Source of the DNA: Bacteroidaceae bacterium
GTDB lineage: Bacteria > Bacteroidota > Bacteroidia > Bacteroidales > Bacteroidaceae
Assembly: GCA_017619585.1 (NCBI GenBank)
Contig: JAFZSA010000014.1
Location: 1-32,578, forward strand
DNA length: 32,578 nt
Reading direction: 5' to 3'
The translations under genes and the position numbers were made by a program. Every line of letters starts with the position of its first letter. Position 1 is the first letter of the stretch. Below the pieces are notes generated by a model. The model did no database searches. It was not told the DNA's origin and worked only from the letters and a program-made list of their open reading frames with translations. This document shows, piece by piece, positions 22,317 to 31,172 of this stretch.

Positions 22317-22664
22317 ATGGACTTTAAGGATCAAAAACCAATATATCTGCAGATAGCGGAAAGCATCTGTGATAGCATCCTTGCCGGAAAATTCCGGGAG
22401 AATGAAAAGCTACCGTCGGTGCGTGAGTTTGCGGCGGAGGTAGAGGTAAATGTCAATACTGTAGCCCGCTCTTTTGAGTGGTTGCAGAACCAGGATGTGG
22501 TTGCAACACGTCGCGGATTGGGTAACTTTGTCAACGAGGGTGCTCGCGAGGCAGTCCTGCAACTGCGCAAGCGTGAGTTCTTTGAAGAACAGGTGCCAGA
22601 GTTTTTCCGGACGATGAAGGCTTTGGGTATTACCTTAGAAGAGATTATTCCGTATAATAAATAG
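22317..22664 (+). CDS. GntR-family transcription regulator (YtrA-like)
   Basis: A 115-residue regulator. The N-terminal winged helix-turn-helix (about 8-72) shows PIYLQIAESICDSILAGKFR, LPSVREFAAEVEVNVNTVAR and the wing VVATRRGLGNFV, characteristic of GntR proteins. The short C-terminal helical tail (about 75-115) lacks a ligand-binding domain, as in the YtrA subfamily, which usually controls its neighbouring ABC operon. It lies within the operon, 27 bases after the permease gene and 22 before the lipoprotein gene. Self-regulation of the operon is inferred; no operator was found. Confidence 0.9.
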   Translation: MDFKDQKPIYLQIAESICDSILAGKFRENEKLPSVREFAAEVEVNVNTVARSFEWLQNQDVVATRRGLGNFVNEGAREAVLQLRKREFFEEQVPEFFRTMKALGITLEEIIPYNK

Positions 22665-22686
22665 AACCAGATAAAAAACAATCATT

Positions 22687-23439
22687 ATGAAAACACGTTT
22701 TATTCTTTCGCCTATAGTGCTGTTGGTGGCACTTTCTATTCTTCTTTCCAGTTGTACCGAGGCTGTGAATAAGTTGGCAACAATGGCCCTTAATGATACC
22801 TTTGAGTATGAACGTGAGGATACTGCCAAGTGGGGTAAAATAGTAGAGGAGACACTTGAACTTCCTGCTTTCAATAGTATAGATGCAGAGGGCGTTGTTT
22901 GCATTGTCTACACTCAGGACAGTACTTGTTCTGTACGTGTCCGTGCTAACGAGAAGTGCATGTCGGCATACAAATATGAGGTTAGAAAAGATGAGCTGAA
23001 TGTAAAGTTGAAGGATGGAACCAGTAACTTCAACAAAAAGACTCCGGGCATCATACTCTATGTAACAGCTCCTTCGTTGGATGGCGTGGACTTTTCGGGC
23101 GGTGGCAAGGTAAAGCTGGTTGGTGAGATAAACCTGCCGGGAAAGATGGAACTTGAGCTAAATGGTGCATGTCATCTTATTGTTGATAGCCTTTCTGTTG
23201 GTTCCTTCGATCTGGAAACAAATGGTGCATCTTCATGTTCATTAAACAACATTACGACAAAAGAGGATATAGAAATTGAAATCAACGGGGCGGGTAATAT
23301 CAATGCCAATGTCTTTTGTCAGGACCTTCGTGTAGAGTTGAATGGTGCCAGCCAGGGTGTTTTCACCGGCGAGTGTAAGAAACTTATTTGTGAAGAAAAC
23401 GGAGCCAGTAAGGTCGATTTTTCTAATCTGAAGAAATGA
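22687..23439 (+). CDS. DUF2807 lipoprotein (head GIN domain)
   Basis: A 250-residue lipoprotein with a lipobox LLSSC (Cys23) and then a domain of the DUF2807 'head GIN' type, made of short repeated beta-strands. It shows the repeated pattern ELNGACHLIVDSL, ETNGASSCSLN, EINGAGNINANVF, ELNGASQGVF and EENGASKVDFS, each built around NGA(S/G), as expected for a right-handed beta-helix. The opening LPAFNSIDAEGVVCIVYTQD is typical. The function of the family is not established. Its gene overlaps the next ABC ATPase by 4 bases, so it is firmly within the operon, which suggests that it works in the envelope with the transporter. Confidence 0.88.
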   Translation: MKTRFILSPIVLLVALSILLSSCTEAVNKLATMALNDTFEYEREDTAKWGKIVEETLELPAFNSIDAEGVVCIVYTQDSTCSVRVRANEKCMSAYKYEVRKDELNVKLKDGTSNFNKKTPGIILYVTAPSLDGVDFSGGGKVKLVGEINLPGKMELELNGACHLIVDSLSVGSFDLETNGASSCSLNNITTKEDIEIEINGAGNINANVFCQDLRVELNGASQGVFTGECKKLICEENGASKVDFSNLKK

Positions 23440-24152
23440 TTCGTCTGACAAACATCCATAAAACGTATCAGGGTGCCCAGCCTCTGCATGTGCTAAAGGG
23501 TATAGACTTACATATCGGGAAAGGCGAGTTTGTGGCCATCATGGGCGCATCAGGTTCTGGCAAGTCAACACTGCTGAATATATTGGGCATTCTGGACGAT
23601 TATGATGAAGGAGAATACCGCTTGGACGGCACGCTTATCCGCAAGCTTTCTGAGACGCGTGCTGCAGATTATCGTAACCGTATGATAGGCTTCATTTTCC
23701 AGAGTTTTAATTTGATACCTTTTAAGGATGCTATGGAGAATGTTGCATTGCCCCTTTTCTATCAGGGCGTAAACAGGAAGAAACGTAATCAAATGGCAAT
23801 GGAGTATCTGGAAAAGGTTGGACTTCGTGAATGGGCTCATCATTTGCCCAACGAATTGTCCGGCGGTCAGAAACAACGTGTGGCCATTGCACGTGCTCTT
23901 ATTACCCAACCTCGTATAATACTGGCCGATGAGCCAACAGGTGCCTTGGACAGCAAAACCTCGTTGGAGGTGATGCAACTATTACGGATGTTACACGAAC
24001 AGGGCATGACTATTGTGGTGGTGACGCATGAGAGTGGAGTAGCCTATCAGGCTGAAAAGATTGTGCATATAAAGGATGGTCAGATAGAGAGCGTAGAAGT
24101 AAACGACGGATCAAAAGACTCTCCTTTTGGTATAAATGGCGTAATGAAATAA
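23436..24152 (+). CDS. MacB/LolD-type ABC transporter ATP-binding protein
   Basis: A 238-residue ATPase. Walker A is GASGSGKST (37-45), followed by a Q-loop FIFQSFNLIPFKDAMENVAL (about 86-105), signature LSGGQKQR (about 141-148), Walker B IILADEPTGALD (about 161-172) and switch His VVTHE (about 195-199). The sequence follows the MacB/LolD class, which drives FtsX-like permeases. It starts within the stop of the DUF2807 gene and is 4 bases ahead of the first permease. In this class ATP hydrolysis powers periplasmic conformational change or extrusion through TolC-like channels rather than classical transport across the membrane. Confidence 0.93.
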   Translation: MIRLTNIHKTYQGAQPLHVLKGIDLHIGKGEFVAIMGASGSGKSTLLNILGILDDYDEGEYRLDGTLIRKLSETRAADYRNRMIGFIFQSFNLIPFKDAMENVALPLFYQGVNRKKRNQMAMEYLEKVGLREWAHHLPNELSGGQKQRVAIARALITQPRIILADEPTGALDSKTSLEVMQLLRMLHEQGMTIVVVTHESGVAYQAEKIVHIKDGQIESVEVNDGSKDSPFGINGVMK

Positions 24153-24156
24153 CTGC

Positions 24157-25413
24157 ATGCTTGAACTTCTGCACGAGATAAAAGGCACCTTAAGTCGTAA
24201 TATGATGCGTACCATAGCAACGGGTTTTGCTGTGGTGAGTGGGTTGTTCTTGCTGATTGTGCTGCAGGGAGCCGGCAATGGTGTCATCCATTCTTTCCAA
24301 TACAACATGGGCAATTTTGCCTTTGATGCCATTCGCGTGTTTGGCGGCAGAACGACCAAACCATGGGAAGGCATAAAGGAGGGACGATTGATTAGGTTGG
24401 ATGACAGAGATTTGGAGATGAGTCGTCGGCATTTCCCCCATCAGATAACTAATGCTATTCCTACAATAGAAAAGGATGGCGTTGTGGCCTGTTTTGGCGC
24501 TCACTATATCAACGATGCTTCGTTGTTGGGAGTCTATCCCGAATACGCTCTTTTACAGGCGGTGGAAATAACGGAAGGCCGTTTCTTGAACAGCATAGAT
24601 ATGATAGGGCAGCGAAAGGTCTGTGTGTTAGGAAACAACAGTTGCAAGGATCTGTTTAAGGAAAGTGGCTCGGCTATAGGACGACAGGTAAAGCTGGGAG
24701 GTGTCCTTTATACTGTGGTGGGCGTTTATAAGACGGATGAGATGTTTAACTCCAGCAATTTCTATATTCCTTATACTACCTTGTGTACCATATATAATAA
24801 GGGTAGATTCATAGATGAGCTGACAATGAGCATTCAGAATATTCCTACGGATTCAGCCATGGAACAATTTATGAAGGAATATACGCGTGCCACCAGTTAC
24901 ATTCATTCTTTTGATCCGAAAGATAGTAGAGCTTTATGGATATGGAATCAGGCGGAAGAAAGTATGCAGATGCAGAAAGCTATGAATATTCTGAATAAGG
25001 CATTCTGGATATTGGGCTTGCTGACTTTGTTGAGTGGCGTTGTGAGTGTAAGCAACATTATGCTTATCAGTGTGAAGGAGCGTACACGAGAGTTTGGCAT
25101 TCGCAGAGCTATTGGTGCCCGCCCGTGGAGTATTATCTCTATGGTGGTACTGGAGAGTGTGGCTATAACAGCTATTTTCGGCTATATAGGGATGCTGCTT
25201 GGAGTGTTCTTCTGTGAATGGATGGATGCAACAGTAGGTAATCAAGTAATGGATCTGGGCTTCATTCAGACCAAATACTTTGTTGACCCAACAGTGGATC
25301 TGCATGTCTGCATTCAGGCTACCGTAGTAATTGTGATTGCGGGTGCATTGGCAGGTTTCTTCCCTGCACGCAAAGCTGTAAAGGTTAAAACAATAGATGC
25401 ATTAAGAGCTTAG
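24157..25413 (+). CDS. MacB-like ABC transporter permease 1
   Basis: A 418-residue FtsX/MacB-type permease. One N-terminal span (about 20-42, TGFAVVSGLFLLIVLQGAGN), a large periplasmic domain (about 50-280, MacB-PCD type), then three C-terminal spans (about 283-306, 330-355 and 385-405). The motif REFGIRRAIGARPWSIISMV (about 310-330) is the conserved cytoplasmic coupling segment of the family. The end GFFPARKAVKVKTIDALRA is typical. It is followed 2 bases later by a second permease of the same type, and the two probably form a heterodimer with the ATPase. Confidence 0.9.
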   Translation: MLELLHEIKGTLSRNMMRTIATGFAVVSGLFLLIVLQGAGNGVIHSFQYNMGNFAFDAIRVFGGRTTKPWEGIKEGRLIRLDDRDLEMSRRHFPHQITNAIPTIEKDGVVACFGAHYINDASLLGVYPEYALLQAVEITEGRFLNSIDMIGQRKVCVLGNNSCKDLFKESGSAIGRQVKLGGVLYTVVGVYKTDEMFNSSNFYIPYTTLCTIYNKGRFIDELTMSIQNIPTDSAMEQFMKEYTRATSYIHSFDPKDSRALWIWNQAEESMQMQKAMNILNKAFWILGLLTLLSGVVSVSNIMLISVKERTREFGIRRAIGARPWSIISMVVLESVAITAIFGYIGMLLGVFFCEWMDATVGNQVMDLGFIQTKYFVDPTVDLHVCIQATVVIVIAGALAGFFPARKAVKVKTIDALRA

Positions 25414-25415
25414 AT

Positions 25416-26663
25416 ATGAAATTGTTGGATTCTGATTTGTGGGAAGAAATATTTGATTCCCTTCGTAAGAATCGTACTCGTACGTTTCTGACGGCTTTCG
25501 GCATCTTTTGGGGGGTGTTCATGCTGATTCTGTTGATGGGCGGAGGTAATGGCTTGGAAACTATGCTGGGTGAGAATTTTGCTGGTGCAGCCTCTAACTC
25601 AGGCTTTATGCTATCCAATACTACTAGCGAACCATACAAGGGGTTTAGGAGTGGTAGAGTATGGCATCTGGAGTTGGACGATGTGAATCGTATAAAGAAC
25701 ACTATACCAGAAATCAGCGTTGTAACACCTACTATCCGTCGGTGGGGGGCAAGGGCTTTGGCTAACGACAAGTCTTGCGGGATTTCGCTGATGGGGCATT
25801 ATGCCGATTATGTCAAAGTGGACAATCCTAAAATTAAAAGTGGCCGTGCCTTGACAGATGCTGATGGTATGCAGCACAGAAAAGTTTGTGTAATAGGAAA
25901 ACGTGTGGCAGAGGAACTGTTTTCTGGAATGGAGAATCCTTGTGGACAATTCTTGCGCATTGATAGTATCAACTATTGTGTAATTGGCGTAAGCGGGAAA
26001 GGTGCAGGCGGAATAAATATTGATGGAAATCCTGAAACTACAGTATATCTGCCTTATGAGACTATGCGACAGATGTATAATAGAGGTAATGATATGGATC
26101 TGCTGGCGTTGGTGGCAAAGGACGAATACCCCATGTCCGAGGTACAATACAAGGTGGAAGCATTGCTGAAGCGTATCCATATGATTCATCCTGATGATAC
26201 ACAGGCTTTGATAAAATTGAATACGGAGGCCATCTTCAGTATGATAGACGGTTTGTTTACCGGGGTGAGCATTTTGGTTTGGATGATAGGCTTGGGAACA
26301 CTTCTGGCGGGGGCCATCGGTGTAAGCAACATCATGGTGGTGACGGTAAAGGAAAGGACAACCGAGATTGGTATTCGAAGAGCCATTGGTGCTACGCCGA
26401 AGGATATACTGACAATGGTGATGAGTGAAAGCATTGTCTTGACCCTGATAGCTGGTATGAGTGGAATTACCTTGGCGGTACTAATTCTTCAGGTAATAGA
26501 GAATGTTGCGCATGCAGACTATCCAACGGCTCAGTATCAAATCTCGTTTGGCGTAGCTATAGGAGCGTCCCTCTTGCTTACTATTCTGGGCATATTGGCG
26601 GGCCTGGCTCCTGCCATCCGTGCTATGAATATAAAACCTGTAGATGCAATGAGAGAAGAATAA
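25416..26663 (+). CDS. MacB-like ABC transporter permease 2
   Basis: A 415-residue partner of the preceding permease with the same topology: N-terminal span (about 20-42, TFLTAFGIFWGVFMLILLMG), periplasmic domain, then three C-terminal spans. The coupling segment reads TTEIGIRRAIGATPKDILTM, and the C-terminus is LAPAIRAMNIKPVDAMREE, a very close match to the MacB family end. It has no fused ATPase domain, unlike E. coli MacB, so the ATPase is supplied in trans by the upstream gene. The membrane adaptor gene follows after 15 bases. Confidence 0.9.
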   Translation: MKLLDSDLWEEIFDSLRKNRTRTFLTAFGIFWGVFMLILLMGGGNGLETMLGENFAGAASNSGFMLSNTTSEPYKGFRSGRVWHLELDDVNRIKNTIPEISVVTPTIRRWGARALANDKSCGISLMGHYADYVKVDNPKIKSGRALTDADGMQHRKVCVIGKRVAEELFSGMENPCGQFLRIDSINYCVIGVSGKGAGGINIDGNPETTVYLPYETMRQMYNRGNDMDLLALVAKDEYPMSEVQYKVEALLKRIHMIHPDDTQALIKLNTEAIFSMIDGLFTGVSILVWMIGLGTLLAGAIGVSNIMVVTVKERTTEIGIRRAIGATPKDILTMVMSESIVLTLIAGMSGITLAVLILQVIENVAHADYPTAQYQISFGVAIGASLLLTILGILAGLAPAIRAMNIKPVDAMREE

Positions 26664-26678
26664 AATTAGATTAAAGAT

Positions 26679-27782
26679 ATGAAGAAGTTTGTGAAATGGG
26701 CAGTTATTGCATTGGTAGCTGTCGTGTTTATGGGCACATTTGTATTTCTGTATCAGAAGTCGCAACCCAAAGAACTGGTGTATGAAGTATCAACAGTTCA
26801 ACTGAAGGATTTGGAGAAGTCTACTATCGTAACGGGTAAGATTGAACCGCGTGACGAGGTGAACATCAAACCTCAGATTTCGGGTATCATTGCCGAACTT
26901 TACAAGGAGGCTGGTCAGATGGTGAAAAAGGATGAGGTGATAGCTAAAGTGAAGGTAATTCCTGATATGAGCAGTCTGAATAGTGCAGAGAACAGGGTTC
27001 GCTTGGCGGAGATTAATCTGACTCAGGCAGAAAAGGACTTCCTGCGTATGGAGAAACTTTATCAGGAAAAGGTTGTCAGTGCCGAGGATTATGAGAAAGC
27101 CCAGGTGTCGCTGAAGCAGGCCAAGAGTGAGATGAGCAACAGTCGCGATGCCTTGAATATCGTGCGTGAAGGTGTCTCGCTGAGCAACGCCAAGATGAGT
27201 ACTACACTGATACGTTCTACAGTAGATGGGCTTATTCTGGATGTTCCTGTTAAGGTAGGTAATTCTGTGATTCTGAGTAATTCGTTTAATGACGGTACCA
27301 CAATAGCTACTGTAGCAGATATGCAGAATCTTATTTTCCGAGGTAATATCGACGAGACGGAAGTTGGAAGAATTATAGAAGGGATGCCTGTGACTATTAC
27401 TGTCGGTGCAATACAGAACCTGAAGATTCCTGCTCGTCTGGAGTATATTTCGCCCAAAGGACGCGAGACCAATGGCGCCAATCAGTTTGAGATTAAAGCC
27501 GCTTTGTCAGTACCTGATTCTGTTATGCTGCGTTCTGGCTATGGAGCCAATGCTGAAATTGTTTTGGATAAAGTAAAGAAAGCCGTTACTGTGCCAGAGG
27601 CTGCATTGGAGTTTGTCGGAGACAGCACGTTTGTATATGTGATGACGGATTCTGTCCCCAAACAGCAATTTATCCGTCGTAAAGTACAAACCGGATTGAG
27701 CAATGGTATAGACATTGAAGTGAAGAATGGGGTGAAAGTGGGGGAAAAGGTTCGTGGAATTATAAAAGAAGATAAGAAATGA
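26679..27782 (+). CDS. Periplasmic adaptor (membrane fusion protein, MacA/HlyD-like)
   Basis: A 367-residue protein with one N-terminal membrane span (about 8-26, WAVIALVAVVFMGTFVFLY). It has a lipoyl/barrel-sandwich half (VNIKPQISGIIAELYKEAGQ, about 62-81), a coiled-coil hairpin (about 100-165), the second lipoyl half (TLIRSTVDGLILDVPVKVGN, about 172-191) and a beta-barrel plus membrane-proximal part. This is the order of MacA-type adaptors that bridge an ABC permease and an outer-membrane channel. Its stop overlaps the start of the TolC-like gene by 4 bases, consistent with a tripartite efflux pump. Confidence 0.9.
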   Translation: MKKFVKWAVIALVAVVFMGTFVFLYQKSQPKELVYEVSTVQLKDLEKSTIVTGKIEPRDEVNIKPQISGIIAELYKEAGQMVKKDEVIAKVKVIPDMSSLNSAENRVRLAEINLTQAEKDFLRMEKLYQEKVVSAEDYEKAQVSLKQAKSEMSNSRDALNIVREGVSLSNAKMSTTLIRSTVDGLILDVPVKVGNSVILSNSFNDGTTIATVADMQNLIFRGNIDETEVGRIIEGMPVTITVGAIQNLKIPARLEYISPKGRETNGANQFEIKAALSVPDSVMLRSGYGANAEIVLDKVKKAVTVPEAALEFVGDSTFVYVMTDSVPKQQFIRRKVQTGLSNGIDIEVKNGVKVGEKVRGIIKEDKK

Positions 27783-29092
27783 TACGTCAGATGATATTTG
27801 CCCTGGCAATCGGTTCCTGCATGCAGAGTATAGCTCAGACGCGGGAATGGGGGCTGACAGAATGCGTACAGTATGCACTTTCCCATAATTTGAATATCAA
27901 ACAGCAGGAGGATAATGTAAAACTCCAGGAGATATCGCTTAGCACAAGCAGAAACTGTCGACTGCCAGATTTGAGTGGAAGTGTAGGAGAGAACTTTAGT
28001 TTCGGACGTGCCCTTACATCGGACAATACCTATCTGAATCGTAACACACAAAGTACTAGTTTTAGTCTGGGTACTAGTGTCCCTGTTATTACTGGTGGTA
28101 GAATTCCTACTGATATAAAGGTTTGTAAGCTCAATCTTCAAGCCGCTCTGCAGGATTATGAATATGTTCGCGAGAATGTGGCACTTAGCGTAACTTCTTC
28201 TTATCTTGAGGCAATTTATCAGAAGGACTTGGTGCAGGTGGCTGAACGACAGGTGGAACTAAGTAAAGCGCAAGTACACAGAATGGAATTGCTTTTCCAG
28301 AACGATAAGGCTTCGGAAGCGGAACTCTCTCAGATTCGCGCGACATTGGCGAACGATGAACTATCGCTTACCCAGCAACGGAATAGTTATATGTTGGCTC
28401 TTCTGGAACTATCACAACTATTGGAATTGGAGTCGCCGGAAGGATTTGATGTGGTTCGGCCTCAAGTGGAAAGCGTAAAGGGGGAAGAACTCCCTTCTCC
28501 TGATCTCGTATATAATGAGGCTTTGGGTATTAAACCGCAGATTCAGGCAGAACAGATTAGATTACAGAGCGCTCAGAAGAATATCCTGTTGGCTAAGAGC
28601 GCGTTGTACCCCTCACTTCATTTAAATGCTGGCATAGGGAGTAGTTATTATAAGACATCAGGTTACGAAACGAGGAGCTTTGGAAGTCAGTTACATGATA
28701 ATTTCAATCAATATTTCGGTATGTCTCTCTCTGTGCCTATCTTCAATCGTTTTGCTACTCGAAATAATGTGCGTTCAGCCCGTTTGCAGTTTCATGCACA
28801 GGAAATTAAGCTGGAACAGGCCAAGAAGTCGCTTTACAAAGAAATCCAACAGGCATATTACAATGCATTAGCTGCAAGCCGTCAGTGCGAGAGTAGTGAT
28901 GAGGCCCTTGTCAGTGCCAATACAGCTTTTGTTCTTATGCAACGTAAGTACGAAAATGGCAAGGCAACGGCAACAGAGTTTCAAGATGCTAAGACCAAGT
29001 ACATGAGAGCAGAATCTCAAAAGATTCAGGCGGGATATACTTATCTTTTCCGTAAGAAGATACTTGATTTTTATCGTGGCGTGACACTTTAG
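27779..29092 (+). CDS. TolC-like outer-membrane efflux protein
   Basis: A 437-residue exported protein (signal peptide MIRQMIFALAIGSCMQSIAQ), beginning ...LTECVQYALSHNLNIKQQED, the standard OEP/TolC opening. It has two OEP repeats with long helices (about 100-230 and 300-435) and YLEAIYQKDLVQVAERQVEL, and a C-terminal FRKKILDFYRGVTL. It would form the trimeric outer-membrane channel of the pump. It is the last gene of the operon; no convincing terminator is seen behind it. Confidence 0.92.
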   Translation: MIRQMIFALAIGSCMQSIAQTREWGLTECVQYALSHNLNIKQQEDNVKLQEISLSTSRNCRLPDLSGSVGENFSFGRALTSDNTYLNRNTQSTSFSLGTSVPVITGGRIPTDIKVCKLNLQAALQDYEYVRENVALSVTSSYLEAIYQKDLVQVAERQVELSKAQVHRMELLFQNDKASEAELSQIRATLANDELSLTQQRNSYMLALLELSQLLELESPEGFDVVRPQVESVKGEELPSPDLVYNEALGIKPQIQAEQIRLQSAQKNILLAKSALYPSLHLNAGIGSSYYKTSGYETRSFGSQLHDNFNQYFGMSLSVPIFNRFATRNNVRSARLQFHAQEIKLEQAKKSLYKEIQQAYYNALAASRQCESSDEALVSANTAFVLMQRKYENGKATATEFQDAKTKYMRAESQKIQAGYTYLFRKKILDFYRGVTL

Positions 29093-29132
29093 ATATTTTT
29101 ATGCTAAGTTGAACTTCTTTTTAAGTATATCT

Positions 29133-29164
29133 TTTGTTTGATATAACATTTTTACATACCTTTG
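29133..29164 (+). promoter_or_regulatory. Promoter of the TM2/DUF2752/M48 unit
   Basis: TTTG (29133-29136), 20 bases, then TACCTTTG (29157-29164), a full match to the Bacteroidota promoter, 46 bases before the ATG at 29210. Confidence 0.75.
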
Positions 29165-29209
29165 CGCATACGAAATTAAATTAATACTAATCCAATAAAA
29201 CAAAAAGAA

Positions 29210-29545
29210 ATGGAACAGCAAAAAGTTGATATGTTCATGATGATGAACAACAAGTATTTCCCCGAGTCACAAATACCTTTCATCCGTGAGCGTCTGCTTG
29301 CCGCTGATGACAATAAAGCAGGTATGCTTCATGCTATTCAATTCAAGGATCCCACGATATCTCTTATTCTCAGCCTATTAATCGGAGGATGGGGTGTCGA
29401 CCGTTTCTATATAGGTGATACAGGACTTGGTATAGGAAAACTGGTTACTTGTGGCGGTTTCGGAATCTGGGCTATAATAGACTGGTTCCTGATTATGGGC
29501 TCAACGCGAGAGAAGAACCTGACACGCCTTATGTCCATCATCTAA
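29210..29545 (+). CDS. TM2-domain membrane protein
   Basis: A 111-residue protein. The N-terminal half is hydrophilic (about 1-45) with several Met residues (MFMMMNNKYFPESQ). The C-terminal TM2 domain (about 46-105) has two hydrophobic spans: ISLILSLLIGGWGVDRFYIG and GKLVTCGGFGIWAIIDWFLI, with the conserved GxDRFYxG turn. The function of bacterial TM2 proteins is not established. The gene is followed 3 bases later by the DUF2752 gene, suggesting one operon. Confidence 0.9.
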   Translation: MEQQKVDMFMMMNNKYFPESQIPFIRERLLAADDNKAGMLHAIQFKDPTISLILSLLIGGWGVDRFYIGDTGLGIGKLVTCGGFGIWAIIDWFLIMGSTREKNLTRLMSII

Positions 29546-29548
29546 AAG

Positions 29549-29959
29549 ATGATCCATAGGAGAGGACGACTATATCCCCTGCTTCTATTATTAATTGCAT
29601 GCGGCTATGTTTGGTTGCTTGTCAGTAATGATAGTAGTAGGGGTTTTGGTTGGGATGGATGCCTGACAAGATACTTCTTTCATATACCGTGCCCATCGTG
29701 CGGAACAACGCGAGCAGTATATGCGGTATTTCATGGTAAATGGATAGAGTCCTTGTATTATAATCCATTAGGGATTCTGTTGGCTGCTATGATGGTAGTT
29801 GTTCCCGTCTGGATTATAGTAGATGTTCTTACAGGTTCTGCAACCCTCCTCAAGGCGTATTGTTTTATAGAAAGAAAATTTCAAACGTGGCCATATGCCC
29901 TCGCGGGAATATTGGCTATATTGATAAATTGGATATGGAATCTTGTGAAATACATGTGA
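29549..29959 (+). CDS. DUF2752 membrane protein
   Basis: A 136-residue membrane protein with about three hydrophobic spans. It carries the DUF2752 signature in PCPSCGTTRAVYAVFHGKW (about 48-66), with the two conserved Cys. The family has no established role. It is often found next to TM2-domain proteins in Bacteroidota, as here. It overlaps the following gene by 25 bases. Confidence 0.87.
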   Translation: MIHRRGRLYPLLLLLIACGYVWLLVSNDSSRGFGWDGCLTRYFFHIPCPSCGTTRAVYAVFHGKWIESLYYNPLGILLAAMMVVVPVWIIVDVLTGSATLLKAYCFIERKFQTWPYALAGILAILINWIWNLVKYM

Positions 29960-30393
29960 AAGAGCCTCATGTTTGTATAGAGGAAGTAGTTCCACACGAG
30001 GACGAGATGGAACGTGCCTCGGGTTGTTACATTATGTCGTTGGTGGCAGTAATGATAGGACTGCCTATGCCTATCATAAATCTGGCTGCTACGGGCATGT
30101 TTTTCCTGATGTCGCGTCGTGGGACTTTCTTCGTCAGGTGGAACTCTATCCAAGCACTTGTTTCGCAGGTGCCTCTGTTCATCATGAACAATATTCTGTT
30201 CTGGTGGACTATAAGGATATTGTTCTGCTTCACAGATTTGTCCTCGGCGTACATAGCATATTTTATCACGGTCAATCTGTACAATATCTATGATTTTGTA
30301 GAGACTGTCCGCTCTGCTGTCAATACACGTAAAGGTAAAGTACATAAATGGTATCTTTACGGAACAATAACGGATAAAATCTGCAAGAGATGA
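29935..30393 (+). CDS. Multi-span membrane protein, DUF4870-like
   Basis: A 152-residue protein. The start at 29935 (MESCEIHVKEPHVC) overlaps the DUF2752 gene by 25 bases; an earlier start at 29860 would overlap it by 100 and is less likely. Spans are seen at about 32-60 and 76-120 (QVPLFIMNNILFWWTIRILF, YIAYFITVNLYNIYDFV). The segment FFVRWNSIQALVSQ resembles DUF4870/Tic20-like proteins, in which a similar FxxxHxxQAL element lies between spans. The match is partial, so the family is tentative. It overlaps the M48 protease gene by 4 bases. Confidence 0.65.
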   Translation: MESCEIHVKEPHVCIEEVVPHEDEMERASGCYIMSLVAVMIGLPMPIINLAATGMFFLMSRRGTFFVRWNSIQALVSQVPLFIMNNILFWWTIRILFCFTDLSSAYIAYFITVNLYNIYDFVETVRSAVNTRKGKVHKWYLYGTITDKICKR

Positions 30394-31172
30394 AAAGAAT
30401 ACTAAAAGAATTCGCTGTTTCTGCGTTGCTGTTCTTCAGCATCTTCTTTATTACGTTACGTGTTGACTGGATGAGTGTTCTTCATCTTACTCCTACAATT
30501 GTTGGCGATAAATTGTCTGAATGGGTGTGGGAACTGACCTATAATAGTCTGAATGAAGTAAAGTTCGACAAGGTACGTCTACCTGTTGATTCCCTAGTGC
30601 ATGAGATGTGTGTCGCAAATGGGATAGATACGACAAGTGTAAGTGTTGTGATTAGTAATAATTACGAGGTGAATGCTTATGCTACTGTGGGTAGACATAT
30701 TATTGTGAATACGGGACTCATTGAAAAGATGGATAACGAGACGCAACTCTGTGCTGTCATAGGACATGAATTGGCTCATCTTGAGCTGGGACATATTCAG
30801 TCAGGCATTCGTCAGCAGGCAGTCTTTCAGGTGATATTAATCTTGCTTACCGGTAATGGAAATGTAGATGGTCTTGTTAATCTCACCAGTCAGATGATAA
30901 GCAATTCTATTACCCGTGCTAAAGAAAATGATGCCGATGAACAAGGGGCACGTTTCCTGTATGCTATGCACTTGGACCCGATGGAAATGGCCAATACACT
31001 TGAAACGTTTGAGAGTTATGGCATATTGTCATATCTTACAGATCACGCCGATAGTAAAAAACGTGCAGAAAATATTCGAAAAATGCACTTCGCAAACAAC
31101 GGTCCTTTCCGACATGTTCTATCGCCGGGCACTTGGGAAGAACTAAAAGAAACATGCAACAGGGCACATTGA
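30390..31172 (+). CDS. M48-family zinc metalloprotease, membrane anchored
   Basis: A 260-residue protease with one N-terminal membrane span (about 8-23, EFAVSALLFFSIFFIT). The zinc site is CAVIGHELAHLELGHI (121-136) with HELAH at 126-130; the third ligand is probably Glu179 in RAKENDADEQGARF. The VNTGLIEKMDNETQL segment before the site matches M48 proteins of the Ste24/HtpX/BepA type. Such proteases act on envelope or membrane proteins. It closes the four-gene unit; its stop codon lies inside the loop of a strong terminator. Confidence 0.92.
   Translation: MKRILKEFAVSALLFFSIFFITLRVDWMSVLHLTPTIVGDKLSEWVWELTYNSLNEVKFDKVRLPVDSLVHEMCVANGIDTTSVSVVISNNYEVNAYATVGRHIIVNTGLIEKMDNETQLCAVIGHELAHLELGHIQSGIRQQAVFQVILILLTGNGNVDGLVNLTSQMISNSITRAKENDADEQGARFLYAMHLDPMEMANTLETFESYGILSYLTDHADSKKRAENIRKMHFANNGPFRHVLSPGTWEELKETCNRAH

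Noticed and set aside
29106..29125. Terminator after the TolC-like gene (AAGTTGAACTT and T run)
   Set aside because: The stem is only 5 bp with a one-base loop and cannot fold stably.
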